DNA of 64,000 nt from Methylophilales bacterium MBRSF5 (GCA_001044335.1 CP011001.1:682001-746000); one strand, 5' to 3'; positions 9,080 to 19,173 are shown, counted from the first letter of the stretch. Numbers and translations: made by a program. Notes: generated from the letters alone by a model not told the origin.

Positions 9080-10334
9080 GTTGAGTTATAAAGTTAACAA
9101 TATCTTTCTTATTAATCTCTTCTTGTGACAACTCCTGTCGTAAAAGTTTAATTTGGACACTGTCGTTATTTACTTCATTATCGCCGATAATGATAGCAAA
9201 TTGTGCTCCAGATTTATCAGCCTTCTTCATTTGTGACTTAAAACTATTTTTACCCACATTCATACAGACTGAAATGTTTGAATTTCTGAGTTGGTTCGAG
9301 ACATTAAATGCATAGTTATCAACATTCTCTCCTAGAGACAAAACGTAAACTTGCGGTTTAATATCTAAACTAGAATTATTCAACTCTTCAAGAAGCAATA
9401 TAATCCTCTCGATTCCGATACCTACACCAAAGGCTGGAGTTTCTTTGCCGTTAATGGATTGGATAAGGTAGTCGTAACGACCTCCACCAGCAATAGTTCC
9501 CTGACTTCCTAGATCGCTTGTGACAAATTCAAACACAGTCCGATTGTAATAATCTAAACCTCTCACAAGATTTTTATTGACTGTATAAGCAATGTTGCTT
9601 TGATCAAGATACTGAGTTACCTGCTCAAAGTGCTTTGCACTCTCTGCTGAATTCTGATCCAAAAATTTTGGAGCACTATCAATTAAACCCTGCATTTTTG
9701 GATTTTTTGAATCTAAAATTCGCAGAGGATTTGTGTAAAGTCTTCGTTTAGCATCTTCATCAAGCAAGTCTTGATGAGATTCAAAATATTTTATCAGATC
9801 TTGTCTATATACAGCTCTCTCCTCAGGATCTCCAATATTGTTAATTTGAAGTTCTATATTTTTTAGGCCTAAATTCTTCCAAAGAGAGTCCAGGAGGCAG
9901 ATGATTTCCGCATCTAAAAGTGGTTCGGAAAAACCAAAGGCTTCGATACCTAGTTGATTAAATTGTCTTTGTCGGCCTTTTTGAACGTTCTCATGCCTAA
10001 ACATGGGTCCTTGATAAAATAATCGAATTGGGCCGTTGTAGGTAAGGTTGTTTTCAATTACTGCTCGAACACAACCTGCCGTCCCCTCGGGACGAAGTGT
10101 TAACTTGTCATTATTCAAATTATCCTGCCAAGAATACATTTCCTTTTCCACAATATCTGTTTGCTCGCCAACACTGTGAATATATAGGTCAGTGTTTTCA
10201 ACTAATGGAAGTTTTATTTCCTCATATGCAAAACGGTCTAGCACCTGATATGCGGTTTCATAAAAAAAACGCCAATACTTTTGCTTTTCAGGTAAGACGT
10301 CATAGAAACCCTTGATTGATTGATACTTTTTCAT
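9069..10334 (-). CDS. hisS: Histidyl-tRNA synthetase
   Basis: A class II aminoacyl-tRNA synthetase of 421 residues that charges tRNA-His. Motif 2 is at TLRPEGTA (79-86), the histidine-specific motifs LVRGLDYYNRTVFE and GGGRYDYL follow, and motif 3 is AFGVGIGIERI. A C-terminal anticodon-binding domain starts near residue 325 (VYVLSLGE). The ATG at 10334 directly follows the ispG stop, in line with the ispG-hisS order in other proteobacteria. Confidence 0.97.
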   Translation of the reverse strand: MKKYQSIKGFYDVLPEKQKYWRFFYETAYQVLDRFAYEEIKLPLVENTDLYIHSVGEQTDIVEKEMYSWQDNLNNDKLTLRPEGTAGCVRAVIENNLTYNGPIRLFYQGPMFRHENVQKGRQRQFNQLGIEAFGFSEPLLDAEIICLLDSLWKNLGLKNIELQINNIGDPEERAVYRQDLIKYFESHQDLLDEDAKRRLYTNPLRILDSKNPKMQGLIDSAPKFLDQNSAESAKHFEQVTQYLDQSNIAYTVNKNLVRGLDYYNRTVFEFVTSDLGSQGTIAGGGRYDYLIQSINGKETPAFGVGIGIERIILLLEELNNSSLDIKPQVYVLSLGENVDNYAFNVSNQLRNSNISVCMNVGKNSFKSQMKKADKSGAQFAIIIGDNEVNNDSVQIKLLRQELSQEEINKKDIVNFITQHAS

Positions 10335-11540
10335 TTATCTATACTTTTTATCTATATAATTTTTGATGATGTTTTTGAACTCATCAGCAATATTATCACC
10401 TTTTAATGTGACTGTTTTTTCACCATCTTCGTAAACAGGAGCTACAGGTATCTCTCCCGTTCCAGGTAAGCTAATTCCTATATCAGCCATTTTGGACTCT
10501 CCTGGACCATTCACCACGCAGCCCATGACGGCTACTTTCATATTTTCTACTCCCGGATAACTTTTCTTCCACTCCGGCATATTTTCTCTTAAATATGATT
10601 GGGTTTGTTTTGCTAACTCTTGAAAGAAAGTTGAAGTAGTCCTTCCGCATCCAGGACAAGCAATCACTAAGGGAACAAAAGACCGAATATTCATTGTTTG
10701 TAAAAGTTCTTGCGCAACAACAACTTCTTTAATTCTTGTTTCTCCTGGCTCAGGAGTTAACGATATCCTTATTGTGTCACCAATACCTTGTTGCAAAAGA
10801 TAACCCATCGATGCACTGGAAGCGACAACCCCCTTAGTGCCCATTCCAGCCTCTGTCAATCCTAAATGAAGGGGGAAATTGCAACGCTTCGCTAGTTGTT
10901 CATAAACAAAAATAAGATCTTGGGTGTCACTTGTTTTACATGAAATAATAATTTTATCTTTTGCTAATCCTTGTTTGACTGCGGCTTCAGCACTAAGCAA
11001 TGCAGACTGAATCAAGGCCTCCCGCATGAGATCGTTAGAGGATTTTGGCTCACTCAATTGTTGGTTTTGATCCATCATTTTAGCTAGTAAATCTTGATCC
11101 AATGATCCCCAATTCACTCCAATACGAACTGGTTTGTCATGGTCAATAGCACATTGAATCATTTGTGAAAACTGATCCTCACGTTTTGATCCTTTACCTA
11201 CATTCCCTGGATTTATTCTGTATTTATCTAGCGCCTTTGCGCAATCTGGATAAAGTTTTAGGAGCTTGTGTCCGTTAAAGTGGAAATCTCCAACAAGCGG
11301 GACATTGCAACCTACGCTTAACAACTTTTCTTTAATTTTTATTGTTGCTTGAGCAGCAGCCTCAGTATTCACTGTAATTCGTACTATTTCAGAACCAGCT
11401 TTCCATAGCTCTAGAATTTGTTCAACAGTCGCCTCGACATTTTCAGTATCGGTATTGGTCATAGATTGAATTACCACGGGGTGATGACCTCCAATATGAA
11501 TATCACCGACTTTTACAACTAATCTATTTTTTTTGATCAA
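10335..11540 (-). CDS. ispG: 4-hydroxy-3-methylbut-2-enyl diphosphate synthase IspG (GcpE)
   Basis: A [4Fe-4S] enzyme of the non-mevalonate isoprenoid pathway that converts MEcPP to HMBPP. The cluster ligands C295 and C298 (CPGCGRTT) and C341 ([11 protein letters not shown], with the fourth-ligand Glu348) are present. Length (401 residues) matches the proteobacterial type. The start is TTG at 11540, next to the rlmN stop, and is supported by a GAGGG sequence about 10 bases upstream; no ATG is available near the expected N-terminus. Confidence 0.95.
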   Translation of the reverse strand: MIKKNRLVVKVGDIHIGGHHPVVIQSMTNTDTENVEATVEQILELWKAGSEIVRITVNTEAAAQATIKIKEKLLSVGCNVPLVGDFHFNGHKLLKLYPDCAKALDKYRINPGNVGKGSKREDQFSQMIQCAIDHDKPVRIGVNWGSLDQDLLAKMMDQNQQLSEPKSSNDLMREALIQSALLSAEAAVKQGLAKDKIIISCKTSDTQDLIFVYEQLAKRCNFPLHLGLTEAGMGTKGVVASSASMGYLLQQGIGDTIRISLTPEPGETRIKEVVVAQELLQTMNIRSFVPLVIACPGCGRTTSTFFQELAKQTQSYLRENMPEWKKSYPGVENMKVAVMGCVVNGPGESKMADIGISLPGTGEIPVAPVYEDGEKTVTLKGDNIADEFKNIIKNYIDKKYR

Positions 11541-12629
11541 TTATCTTTTTCCCTCTTGAATTAATCGCAACGTCCGTTTTGTTTTATCTTTTACATCCCC
11601 AGCTAACTGTCCACAGGCTGCATCAATATCATCACCTCGAGTTTTACGGATGGTTGTGACGATGCCACTGTCCATTAAAATTTTCTGAAAACTCAATATC
11701 CGCTCCCTGCTTGAAGATTCATATCCGCTTCTAGGAAAAGGATTAAATGGGATGAGATTAAATTTACAAGGGGTGTTTTTTACCAAATCAACTAATTCTT
11801 TTGCATGCTGATCTTGGTCATTAACATCCTTTAACATCACATATTCCATGGTAATAAAATCTCTTGGTGCTTCTTCAAGATAGCTTTGACAAGAATCTAG
11901 CAATACTTCAATTGGATACTTCTTGTTAATCGGCACGATTTCGTCTCTGATTTTATTATTGGGCGCATGCAACGAAATGGCTAAAGACACAGGACAATCA
12001 TATTTTAATTTCTCAATCGCAGGCACTAAGCCGCTGGTAGAGACAGTAACTCTTCTTCGGCTTAATCCATAAGCCTTATCGTCCAACATAATTTTTAAAG
12101 AAGAAGCGACCTGATCATAATTGGCTAACGGCTCTCCCATCCCCATCATTACCACATTAGTTACCGGCTTATGTTCACTCGTATCATAGTCATTAGATAG
12201 TAAATGGTTGGCTAACCACAGCTGGCCAATAATCTCAGCCTGAGATAGATTGCGGTTAAAGCCTTGGCGACCGGTTGAGCAGAATGTACATTCCAGGGCA
12301 CAACCCACTTGTGATGAAATACAAAGAGTCCCTCTATTTTTCTCTGGAATAAAAACCGTTTCGATCGCGTTATTTGAGCCCATATCAAATAACCATTTAC
12401 GTGTTCCATCTCTTGAAACATGATCGAAGTTAATTTTTGGGAAATTGAGCTGGTAGTTGTTGCTAAGAAATAAGCGGAAATCTTTAGCAAGATCCGTCAT
12501 TTTATTAAAATCGGTTTGCTCTTCCTTAAAGAGCCAACGCCATAACTGCTTGGCTCGAAAAGGTTGATGACCAGATTTTGCAATTTGATCTTGAAAGGTT
12601 TTTAAATCAATATCAAGTAAATTAATCAA
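11541..12629 (-). CDS. rlmN: Dual-specificity RNA methyltransferase RlmN
   Basis: A radical-SAM enzyme that methylates C2 of adenine 2503 in 23S rRNA and A37 in some tRNAs. The radical-SAM cysteines are C110, C114 and C117 (CALECTFC). The methyl-carrier cysteine is in the C-terminal [10 protein letters not shown] segment, and GEPLANYD is also present. The protein has 362 residues. In many proteobacteria pilF and rodZ lie between rlmN and ispG; here ispG follows with no gap. Confidence 0.96.
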   Translation of the reverse strand: MINLLDIDLKTFQDQIAKSGHQPFRAKQLWRWLFKEEQTDFNKMTDLAKDFRLFLSNNYQLNFPKINFDHVSRDGTRKWLFDMGSNNAIETVFIPEKNRGTLCISSQVGCALECTFCSTGRQGFNRNLSQAEIIGQLWLANHLLSNDYDTSEHKPVTNVVMMGMGEPLANYDQVASSLKIMLDDKAYGLSRRRVTVSTSGLVPAIEKLKYDCPVSLAISLHAPNNKIRDEIVPINKKYPIEVLLDSCQSYLEEAPRDFITMEYVMLKDVNDQDQHAKELVDLVKNTPCKFNLIPFNPFPRSGYESSSRERILSFQKILMDSGIVTTIRKTRGDDIDAACGQLAGDVKDKTKRTLRLIQEGKR

Positions 12630-12635
12630 AAAAAA

Positions 12636-13040
12636 TTAGCCAAAGAAATATTCAATTTCAATTTTAGCATTTTCTAATGAGTCAGATCCATGCACAGCAT
12701 TTGCATCAATACTTTCAGCAAAGTCAGCACGAATCGTGCCTGGTGCAGCTTCTTGAGGGTTTGTAGCGCCCATTAATTCACGATTTTTAAGCACAGCATT
12801 GTCACCCTCTAATGCCTGAACCATCACTGGGCCAGAAGTCATAAAAGTTACTAAATCGTTAAAGAAAGGACGTTCTTTATGAACTGCATAGAATCCTTCT
12901 GCTTCCTCTTTGCTGAGATGAGCCATTTTAGCTTGCACTATTTTTAAGCCATTTTCTTCAAATCTTGTGTAAATTTTACCAATGACATTCTTTGCCACTG
13001 CGTCTGGCTTGATAATTGATAGGGTTTGTTCTGTTGCCAT
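12636..13040 (-). CDS. ndk: Nucleoside diphosphate kinase
   Basis: The enzyme transfers the gamma phosphate between nucleoside triphosphates and diphosphates. The 134-residue product starts [15 protein letters not shown], and the active-site His117 is in NAVHGSDS. I chose the ATG at 13040 because a GGAG ribosome-binding site lies about 7 bases upstream; an in-frame TTG four codons earlier would sit over that site. It heads the ndk-rlmN-ispG-hisS cluster and is divergent from trhO. Confidence 0.96.
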   Translation of the reverse strand: MATEQTLSIIKPDAVAKNVIGKIYTRFEENGLKIVQAKMAHLSKEEAEGFYAVHKERPFFNDLVTFMTSGPVMVQALEGDNAVLKNRELMGATNPQEAAPGTIRADFAESIDANAVHGSDSLENAKIEIEYFFG

Positions 13041-13127
13041 GAATATCTCCAATTGATCTTAAAAGAGCGTTAAAATAACATTTTTTAAGCTTTTAATAAA
13101 CGTTTTAATCGGGAAGTTTCAACCTAC

Positions 13128-14093
13128 ATGGATAAGTATCTAGTCACCGCCTTGTATCACTTTGTCAATATTGATCAATTTAAGTCTTTTCAACGGCCCA
13201 TTCTAGATTTTTGCAAAGCCAATGACATCAAAGGGACCTTATTACTTGCTAAAGAAGGGATCAATGGCACTATTGCAGGACTATCAGATGCAATTACCAA
13301 ATTCCACCATTTTATTAAATCCGACCCCCTCTTTTTGGGTGCTTTTGAAAATATCGATCACAAGGAATCTTGGGCATCATCCAACCCTTTTTATAGAATG
13401 AAGGTTAAGCTTAAAAAAGAAATCGTCACTTTGGGTATTACTGGAATCAGTCCTAAGAAAAATGTTGGTCAGTACGTGGACCCCCTAGACTGGAATAATT
13501 TAATCAGTGACCCAAATACAATTCTTGTCGACACCCGCAACGACTATGAGTATGACATCGGCACCTTTAAAAATGCCATTAACCCAAATACAAAAACATT
13601 TCGTGAGTTTCCGGAATATGTCAAAAAGAATCTTGGCGGGCAAAAGAATAAGAAAATTGCGATGTTCTGCACCGGTGGCATTCGTTGCGAAAAGGCCACC
13701 TCCCTTCTTCTTGATGAAGGGTTTGATGAGGTCTATCACCTTAAAGGTGGAATTTTAAAATATTTAGAAAACGTTCCCAAAGAAGAAAGTTTATGGGAAG
13801 GAGAATGTTTTGTTTTTGATCAACGTGTTAGCGTCAAACATGGTCTTGCGGAAGGAATTTATGATCAATGCTACGCTTGCCGTCATCCGCTCAATCCAGA
13901 TGAAATTAATTCTTCTTTATATGTCAAAGGAGAATCTTGTCCTTACTGTCATGATAAATTAAGCCCTGAGAAAAAAGCCTCGCTGCATGAAAGACAAAAA
14001 CAAATTGAGTTAGCAAAAGCCAGAGGTGAACAACATATTGGTCGGGAGTTTGATGACAGTGTTACCAAAAAGGAATTTCATGAAGACAGTTAA
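13128..14093 (+). CDS. trhO: tRNA uridine(34) hydroxylase TrhO (YceA), rhodanese family
   Basis: Catalyses oxygen-dependent 5-hydroxylation of uridine 34 in some tRNAs (function known for E. coli YceA). An N-terminal acylphosphatase-like domain (about 1-100) is followed by a rhodanese domain with [10 protein letters not shown] at 181-190; the key Cys is C181. The C-terminal region has two Cys pairs (CYACRHPL and CPYC) that resemble a zinc ribbon, as in the family. The 321-residue length is normal. Its last 14 bases overlap the start of the next gene. Confidence 0.92.
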   Translation: MDKYLVTALYHFVNIDQFKSFQRPILDFCKANDIKGTLLLAKEGINGTIAGLSDAITKFHHFIKSDPLFLGAFENIDHKESWASSNPFYRMKVKLKKEIVTLGITGISPKKNVGQYVDPLDWNNLISDPNTILVDTRNDYEYDIGTFKNAINPNTKTFREFPEYVKKNLGGQKNKKIAMFCTGGIRCEKATSLLLDEGFDEVYHLKGGILKYLENVPKEESLWEGECFVFDQRVSVKHGLAEGIYDQCYACRHPLNPDEINSSLYVKGESCPYCHDKLSPEKKASLHERQKQIELAKARGEQHIGREFDDSVTKKEFHEDS

Positions 14094-15084
14094 CTGGGGT
14101 ATCTTAGGAGCTGCAAGGGTCAATCAAAGACTTCTTCCAGCGATTGAGAATAATGCTCATTCACAAATATTAATGTTAGCCAGCAGACGCAATGGCGCTG
14201 CAGATGAATGTGTCAAACAATACGTAAAAAATCCTGATGGGATAAAAACAACGACCCAATTTGTCGACGTAATTAATCATCCTGATATTAACGCCATTTA
14301 TATCCCCCTGGCTAATGAGGAACACACTGAAGTTGCCTTAAAAGCGATAGAACAAAAAAAACATGTACTAATAGAAAAGCCAATGGCATTAACCCAACAA
14401 GAAGTCAAAAGCATCACTCAAGCGGCAAAAGATAATAATGTCATCGTCATGGAAGGTTTTATGTATGTCTTTCATCCGCAATTTGATTTTGTTCTAGACT
14501 TTATTAACTCAGGCAAATTAGGGAAAATTCAATACACACATAGTATGTTTTCCTTTCCAATCCAACCAGCACGTTACTACCGCATCAATCGATCTATGCA
14601 AGATGGTGGTGGAGCTTTCTGGGATATCGGCCCTTATGCCATTCACACACTCAGACAAGTTATGGGGGCTCACATTAAGCAGGTTAATGCCACTGCTAAG
14701 ATGAATAGTCATCAAGCGGATATGTCTGCCAGTGGAATTTTAGAGTTTACTGATCAACGACGAGCCACTTTTGATATTAGTTTTGAGTGCACAAGACGAT
14801 CTGAATTTGAAATATTTGGGGAAAAAGGACGATTAAAATGTCATACCGTGTGGCAGCACGAAAATGATGAGGCGATTATTAGTTTCGAGCTAGAAGGATC
14901 CGCCCCAGTTGTTGAAAAAATTCAAAAGGGAAACCATTTTGATTTAGAAATTAATCACTTTGTCGACTGCATACTCAATAACAAAGAAAGCAAGAAATTA
15001 AGCATGGATGATGCTATTAAGCAGGCAGCTACAATGGAGGCCACATTCAAGTCTATCCAAAGCAATCAGTGGGTATCCGTTTGA
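14080..15084 (+). CDS. Gfo/Idh/MocA family NAD(P)-dependent oxidoreductase
   Basis: A 334-residue protein with an N-terminal Rossmann fold ([11 protein letters not shown]) and the EKPMAL motif typical of the family. The C-terminal substrate domain contains [17 protein letters not shown], the conserved region with the catalytic Asp/His. The start at 14080 is favoured over an upstream in-frame ATG at 14026 because it gives the usual [10 protein letters not shown] start and has an AGGA site upstream. The substrate is unknown; family members act on sugars, inositols or dihydrodiols. It overlaps trhO and the next gene. Confidence 0.86.
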   Translation: MKTVNWGILGAARVNQRLLPAIENNAHSQILMLASRRNGAADECVKQYVKNPDGIKTTTQFVDVINHPDINAIYIPLANEEHTEVALKAIEQKKHVLIEKPMALTQQEVKSITQAAKDNNVIVMEGFMYVFHPQFDFVLDFINSGKLGKIQYTHSMFSFPIQPARYYRINRSMQDGGGAFWDIGPYAIHTLRQVMGAHIKQVNATAKMNSHQADMSASGILEFTDQRRATFDISFECTRRSEFEIFGEKGRLKCHTVWQHENDEAIISFELEGSAPVVEKIQKGNHFDLEINHFVDCILNNKESKKLSMDDAIKQAATMEATFKSIQSNQWVSV

Positions 15085-15716
15085 CCTCGGCTTTTATTTT
15101 TGATTTTGATGGGACGTTAGTCGATTCTGAACAAGCCATATATCAATGTTTTCAAAGCATTACCAAACAACTTGCTCCAGAGCGAATGGAGTATGCAAAA
15201 AATATTCTTATTGGGCCGCCCTTAAGGGATACCGCATCAGAAATATTGGGTCCTGATCATCAGGATTCATTAGATGAATTTGTGCAATTATTTATTGCCA
15301 TGCATGATGAGCAAGTCATCCAGCACACACAACCCTACCCTGATGTCATTCAAGTCTTAAAACAATTGTACAATAAAAATATATCCATGACGGTAGCCAC
15401 GAATAAAAGACTAGCCCCGACACAAAAACTTATCGATCATTTTGGTTGGAATGATTATTTTTCATTTATTGAGTGTAGTGACAGCCAGAATGAAATGAGA
15501 AACAAGGACAGCATGATTCAAGACATCATCAATCAAAATGAATTATTTCACGGGAGCTTCTTTGTCGGAGATACCGTGAATGATGGTTTATCCGCGAACC
15601 TGAATCAGCTCAGATTTATCAAAGCTTGCTATGGCTATGGTCGAGATCAAGACTGGTCCAATGTCACCACCTATCAAGAAATTCATCAGTTTATTGAAAT
15701 TTTAAAGCTCATTTAA
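15069..15716 (+). CDS. HAD superfamily phosphatase (phosphoglycolate phosphatase-like)
   Basis: A 215-residue haloacid dehalogenase-type hydrolase. Motif I is DFDGT with nucleophile Asp12 and acid Asp14, motif II is the Thr in TVATNK, and motif IV is FVGDTVNDG. The size and helical cap resemble Gph/YjjG phosphatases of small phosphorylated metabolites; the exact substrate is not known. The start is uncertain: GTG at 15069 or a TTG at 15081 whose bases overlap the stop codon of the upstream gene. Confidence 0.82.
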   Translation: MGIRLTSAFIFDFDGTLVDSEQAIYQCFQSITKQLAPERMEYAKNILIGPPLRDTASEILGPDHQDSLDEFVQLFIAMHDEQVIQHTQPYPDVIQVLKQLYNKNISMTVATNKRLAPTQKLIDHFGWNDYFSFIECSDSQNEMRNKDSMIQDIINQNELFHGSFFVGDTVNDGLSANLNQLRFIKACYGYGRDQDWSNVTTYQEIHQFIEILKLI

Positions 15717-15813
15717 AGCCTCACCTCATGGCTATCTCACTCATTTAAACATCAAGAAGTTCGTTTTGAAATTTGACTATTGAATAATTAAAATAATGCA
15801 TTAAATCAATAAC

Positions 15814-15918
15814 TTAGATAAATAATTGAATAATCTGGTAGAGGATAAAACCTAACAACCCCGTCACTAAAAACAGGGCCATGTTGTCAAGAATAAAATG
15901 CATAAACTTGCTAAACAT
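15814..15918 (-). CDS. Small single-span membrane peptide, 34 residues
   Basis: An ATG at 15918 opens a 34-codon frame. Its product is MFSKFMHFILDN followed by a hydrophobic run (MALFLVTGLLGFILYQII) that can span the membrane once. A GAAGGT ribosome-binding sequence lies about 6 bases upstream. I do not recognise the family. It stands alone between the HAD phosphatase and the XRE regulator. Support is the site, the start and the well-formed hydrophobic helix; comparative conservation is not available here. Confidence 0.45.
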   Translation of the reverse strand: MFSKFMHFILDNMALFLVTGLLGFILYQIIQLFI

Positions 15919-15996
15919 GGTTACCTTCAATATATATATCAATATGACAACATTATGCCTATTGAACGTATAAAGCAATACGTAAAATATGGTTAT

Positions 15997-16227
15997 TTAT
16001 TTGAGGCGGACGCCGGGTTGATGATCGGGGGTACCGATGAATTCCACACCTCCCTCTTCTAAAGTTTTCTGTATCGCGTCAAGAATTCTTGCTTGACCTG
16101 ATGGTAATCCATTCATGGCCTCAAGTCTTCTAATTGTCGCAACGCCTATTTCTGATTTCTTTGCCAGATCATCAGCAGTCCATTTCAACATTGCTCTTGC
16201 AGCTCTTATTTGTTCGCCTGTAATCAA
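15997..16227 (-). CDS. Small XRE-family HTH transcriptional regulator
   Basis: A 76-residue protein beginning MITGEQIRAARAMLKW, the standard opening of short Cro/C1-type regulators, with the HTH at about residues 16-38 (DDLAKKSEIGVATIRRLE). The tail GGVEFIGTPDHQPGVRLK matches the common form of small XRE proteins in mobile regions. The start codon is TTG and I see no clear ribosome-binding site. It lies beside an integrase remnant, so it may be left over from a mobile element. Confidence 0.75.
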   Translation of the reverse strand: MITGEQIRAARAMLKWTADDLAKKSEIGVATIRRLEAMNGLPSGQARILDAIQKTLEEGGVEFIGTPDHQPGVRLK

Positions 16228-16305
16228 TTGTTTTTTTATTTATTTTGATTTTTTTTATATCATTTTTAATATATAATTAATAATATTAAATATGAAAGCA
16301 ATTAA

Positions 16306-16809
16306 AAAAATATAACACAAATATTTAAGAAACTCGAGGGTGCCTATGCGGACTCTACCATACGCGCCTACGCCAAGAACATTGAGAACTATCAAAAATA
16401 TTTCCAACAACACAATGCAGCTGTGTTGCCATCTCAAATAGACATTATCGTGGGCTTCATTGACCACCTGTTAGCACAAAACCTCAGTGCCTAATAAATC
16501 CTCCGCCACGTGACCGCCATCGCCCATATCCATCGCATGAGTCACCGAACTGATCCGACCATAGATCCAGACATTAAAATCGCTATGCATCGTGCTTTTC
16601 GGCAACAAGGACGCTACCAGCAACAAGCCTACCCCATCCATCAAGAGATTATTAATGACTATCAAAAACTCTTGCCCTTAATGCAAGAAGCCAGCCTGCC
16701 AGATTTGGATACCTATGACAAATTAATGCGTTATCAAACGTCTCTCAACAATCAACTCTCTAAACAGATTGGCGAACTGGTTGAGCTTGAAAAAACGTAC
16801 GCTAAATAG
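16306..16809 (+). pseudogene. Decayed N-terminal fragment of a tyrosine recombinase (integrase)
   Basis: Reading in one frame, the segment from 16306 has no start codon and encodes a core-binding-like (SAM-like) domain, with STIRAYAKNIENYQKYF and IDIIVGFIDHLLAQNLSA. Two adjacent stop codons TAA TAA at 16492-16497 follow. The same frame then continues with RHVTAIAHIHRMSHRTDPT and AFRQQGRYQQQAYPI, which resemble the rest of an integrase N-terminal domain. The catalytic domain (R..H-x-x-R..Y) is absent. Codon and base use is clearly richer in G+C than the flanks, which suggests transfer. The part from 16510 could still be translated from a GTG, but I treat it as dead. Confidence 0.6.
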
Positions 16810-17725
16810 TGCGAAGTTTTTTAGGAAAAATGATTGCTAATAGAATACAAGCAAAGAAAAAATAGATTTTTTCACGAAGACGTCTTCGGCACTGCGGCGC
16901 ATACAAAGCAAGTCTTAAAAAACCAAAACGAGATAATGGATACCATTGTTTTACAAAGGGATCTTTTTCAAGTTTCAGCATTTTAATTAGACGCAATACT
17001 TGATCAAAACCCTCCCCTAACAACACTCTCTTAAATCTCACAAAAAATCCAGCAAAACCGACATGCGCCCCAAAGGCATTTAACTCATGTTGTCGATATT
17101 GCATGCCGGCATAACAATCAATAAACCATTTACAATCATTCGTCCTAGCAAAAGCATAAATTAACCAATCGTGATACTGCTTCATTTGGCTAACTTCAGC
17201 TTGATTGTTTTCTAAAAAGGTTTGTAGATTGGTTGCGAGTTTTTTGTTAATCACAAAAGTACAGCCTGGTCCAGCGGACTCAAACAAGTGGTCAAAGTTT
17301 TGTTGAGGCTGATTTTTAATTAAAACTTTTCTCTTGCCATCGGCCCAAAAGGCTTCCACATTGGAAGAATAGCCATCGTAACCTTGTTCTAATTTTTGAA
17401 TCGCTTTTTCTAGCTTATCCTCTTTCCAGATATCATCCTGATCTGCCAAGGCAATGTAATCGACATCATTAAGATCAACACGCATTAATAGATTGATAAA
17501 ATTTGACGCAGCTGACCCAAATTTTTTATTTGTTTCTAAAATTTGAATTTCATTAAAACTTTTTGCGCATCTCTTAACAATATTTACTGTATTGTCTGAT
17601 GACTGATCAATATTGACGAAAATTTTATTAGGCTTTTGTGTTTGATTTAAGATAGATTGGATCTGCTGCTCAATATAATCTTCACCATTATAAGCTGCTA
17701 ATAATACATTTATTCTTGAACTCAA
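16802..17725 (-). CDS. Glycosyltransferase family 2
   Basis: A 307-residue protein with a GT-A nucleotide-sugar-binding fold: VLLAAYNGEDYIEQQIQSIL at the N-terminus and the acidic metal-binding motif in ALADQDDIW. It resembles rhamnosyltransferase-type GT2 enzymes of O-antigen loci. The C-terminal 80 residues end in a hydrophobic helix. The start appears to be TTG at 17725, since the N-terminal strand follows directly and no ATG precedes it. It is the last gene of the polysaccharide island on this side and its 3' end overlaps the integrase remnant. Confidence 0.85.
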   Translation of the reverse strand: MSSRINVLLAAYNGEDYIEQQIQSILNQTQKPNKIFVNIDQSSDNTVNIVKRCAKSFNEIQILETNKKFGSAASNFINLLMRVDLNDVDYIALADQDDIWKEDKLEKAIQKLEQGYDGYSSNVEAFWADGKRKVLIKNQPQQNFDHLFESAGPGCTFVINKKLATNLQTFLENNQAEVSQMKQYHDWLIYAFARTNDCKWFIDCYAGMQYRQHELNAFGAHVGFAGFFVRFKRVLLGEGFDQVLRLIKMLKLEKDPFVKQWYPLSRFGFLRLALYAPQCRRRLREKIYFFFACILLAIIFPKKLRTI

Positions 17726-17730
17726 ACTTG

Positions 17731-18366
17731 CTACACCAATTTAATAAAAATAAAAATAGAAGCTAATAAAATTGTAATCCGTCCCAATATGCGTATTGCA
17801 ATAAGCTCAAAGAGAACAGATGGATTTTTTTTATTTTTTGTTGCATCAATAAATTTAGCCACTTTTGGATCCATGTAATAGACTACAAACACAGAGCTGA
17901 TTGCGGTTAATGCAGGGCTTAGTTGCACAATCCATAAACTATGCTCTTTAAAAAAATAACTTAATATATTTAAGTAGAATGGAACATATAAATAAATTGC
18001 ATAAATAACCAAGCCAATAAGCAATAAAAATGTATTTTTTTTCGTCAAAGGGAAATAAAAATTTATTCTCATTTTTGATGAGAAATTAACTGACTGCAGC
18101 AACGTTAATATTAATGTGGCGATGCTCGAAATCAACAAGCATAATAGTAAAAAATATAAATTATCTCGAGTGAGCATTAAGCCCAATAATGGTGGAGTAA
18201 AAAATAAAAAACCACGACTTAGAAAATCAAACTGAAATTTTTTTGTATAGGCTGTAGCAATCTTTGACGAATTGTGACGCGAGGTAAGATAAAAGATAGC
18301 GTAATTATCTAAAAATACTGCTACATTTTGAACAATAACAATAAACGCTAGTAAGAATATTTCCAT
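17731..18366 (-). CDS. Multi-span membrane protein, possibly Amj/DUF2837-like lipid flippase
   Basis: A 211-residue protein with about six predicted membrane segments. The N-terminal part, with SRHNSSKIATAYTKKF and then a segment ending TPPLLGLML, reminds me of the Amj family (an alternate lipid II flippase), where an Arg/Lys-containing loop is followed by a helix ending in APLLG. That resemblance is from memory and weak. The neighbours (GT2, 2OG oxygenase) suggest a role in surface glycan or lipid-linked precursor handling. Without a profile search it should be read as a hypothetical membrane protein. Confidence 0.6.
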   Translation of the reverse strand: MEIFLLAFIVIVQNVAVFLDNYAIFYLTSRHNSSKIATAYTKKFQFDFLSRGFLFFTPPLLGLMLTRDNLYFLLLCLLISSIATLILTLLQSVNFSSKMRINFYFPLTKKNTFLLLIGLVIYAIYLYVPFYLNILSYFFKEHSLWIVQLSPALTAISSVFVVYYMDPKVAKFIDATKNKKNPSVLFELIAIRILGRITILLASIFIFIKLV

Positions 18367-18368
18367 CG

Positions 18369-19145
18369 TTATTTGATCTTATAAGCTTTCGCAAAACGTT
18401 GACTGTCTTGTCTCAATTTGATTGCTTTGAGCACCTTCTTATCATCCTTTTGTATCTCCCGAGGTGCGTAGACTGCGCGCTGGTGAGAATCAGCTTGCTT
18501 TGGTTCAGTCAGATAATATACAGCCAAGCTTTTGCGATAGATGCCTTTCGGGACCTGTAATTGCTGACTCATGCCATGCCAGGAGTGTTGCGTGGTATCA
18601 AAGATAATGGCCCTGTTGAATACAGGAGCGATCTCACGAATCAGCTCTTTGGGTTGGTTAGCAGTTTCATCATGACTCCATAACCCTAAATGTCCCTTGT
18701 GTTCGCTTGGTCGTAGGTCTTGCGACAGATACATAATGATATTTAATTTACGCTGCAAACCACACTTAGGATGAATCGAATAATCGAAGTGGGGGTTAAG
18801 ATTACCCCCCGTGCCATGCATGTGCCACCCTCCTCCATGTAAGCCCATGTCCGGAAAGAGATGCGCTCCGACATATTTTTCTAATAGTTGGATCATCTGG
18901 GGAGAATTGAGCATCATTAAAATTTGGTAAGTCAGTGGCGGGTACTTATTCCAGTCGTTCAGTGCTTTTTTGTGTTCAAGCGGGTTGTTGTACTCAAACC
19001 AGACCTTGTCCTCGTACCTTGGGAAATCACTCTCCAATCCCTTCGCTGTTTTAAGATCAAAGAAGTTGTCGATCACGCAATGATCAAAGGGTTGGTTGTG
19101 TTTGAAGTTTTTGAGGGCTTGCTCTATGTGGTCGAAACGGATCAT
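18369..19145 (-). CDS. 2-oxoglutarate/Fe(II)-dependent oxygenase
   Basis: A 258-residue protein with the jelly-roll dioxygenase facial triad. H119 and D121 lie in NPHFDYS, the distal His is most likely H190 in HSWHG, and R204 fits the 2-oxoglutarate-binding residue (YRKSLAVYYL). It should hydroxylate a small molecule, sugar or protein with O2 and 2-oxoglutarate; the substrate is unknown. Similar prolyl-hydroxylase-like proteins occur in surface polysaccharide loci. It uses more G+C than the membrane protein gene next door. A TATAAT-like -10 sequence lies about 30 bases upstream. Confidence 0.8.
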   Translation of the reverse strand: MIRFDHIEQALKNFKHNQPFDHCVIDNFFDLKTAKGLESDFPRYEDKVWFEYNNPLEHKKALNDWNKYPPLTYQILMMLNSPQMIQLLEKYVGAHLFPDMGLHGGGWHMHGTGGNLNPHFDYSIHPKCGLQRKLNIIMYLSQDLRPSEHKGHLGLWSHDETANQPKELIREIAPVFNRAIIFDTTQHSWHGMSQQLQVPKGIYRKSLAVYYLTEPKQADSHQRAVYAPREIQKDDKKVLKAIKLRQDSQRFAKAYKIK

Positions 19146-19173
19146 AAAATAATTTTAAAAAAAATATTTATCC

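Noticed and set aside
16255-16665. Two short minus-strand ORFs overlapping the integrase remnant
   Set aside because: They are antisense to the recognisable integrase-like frame and show no family features.
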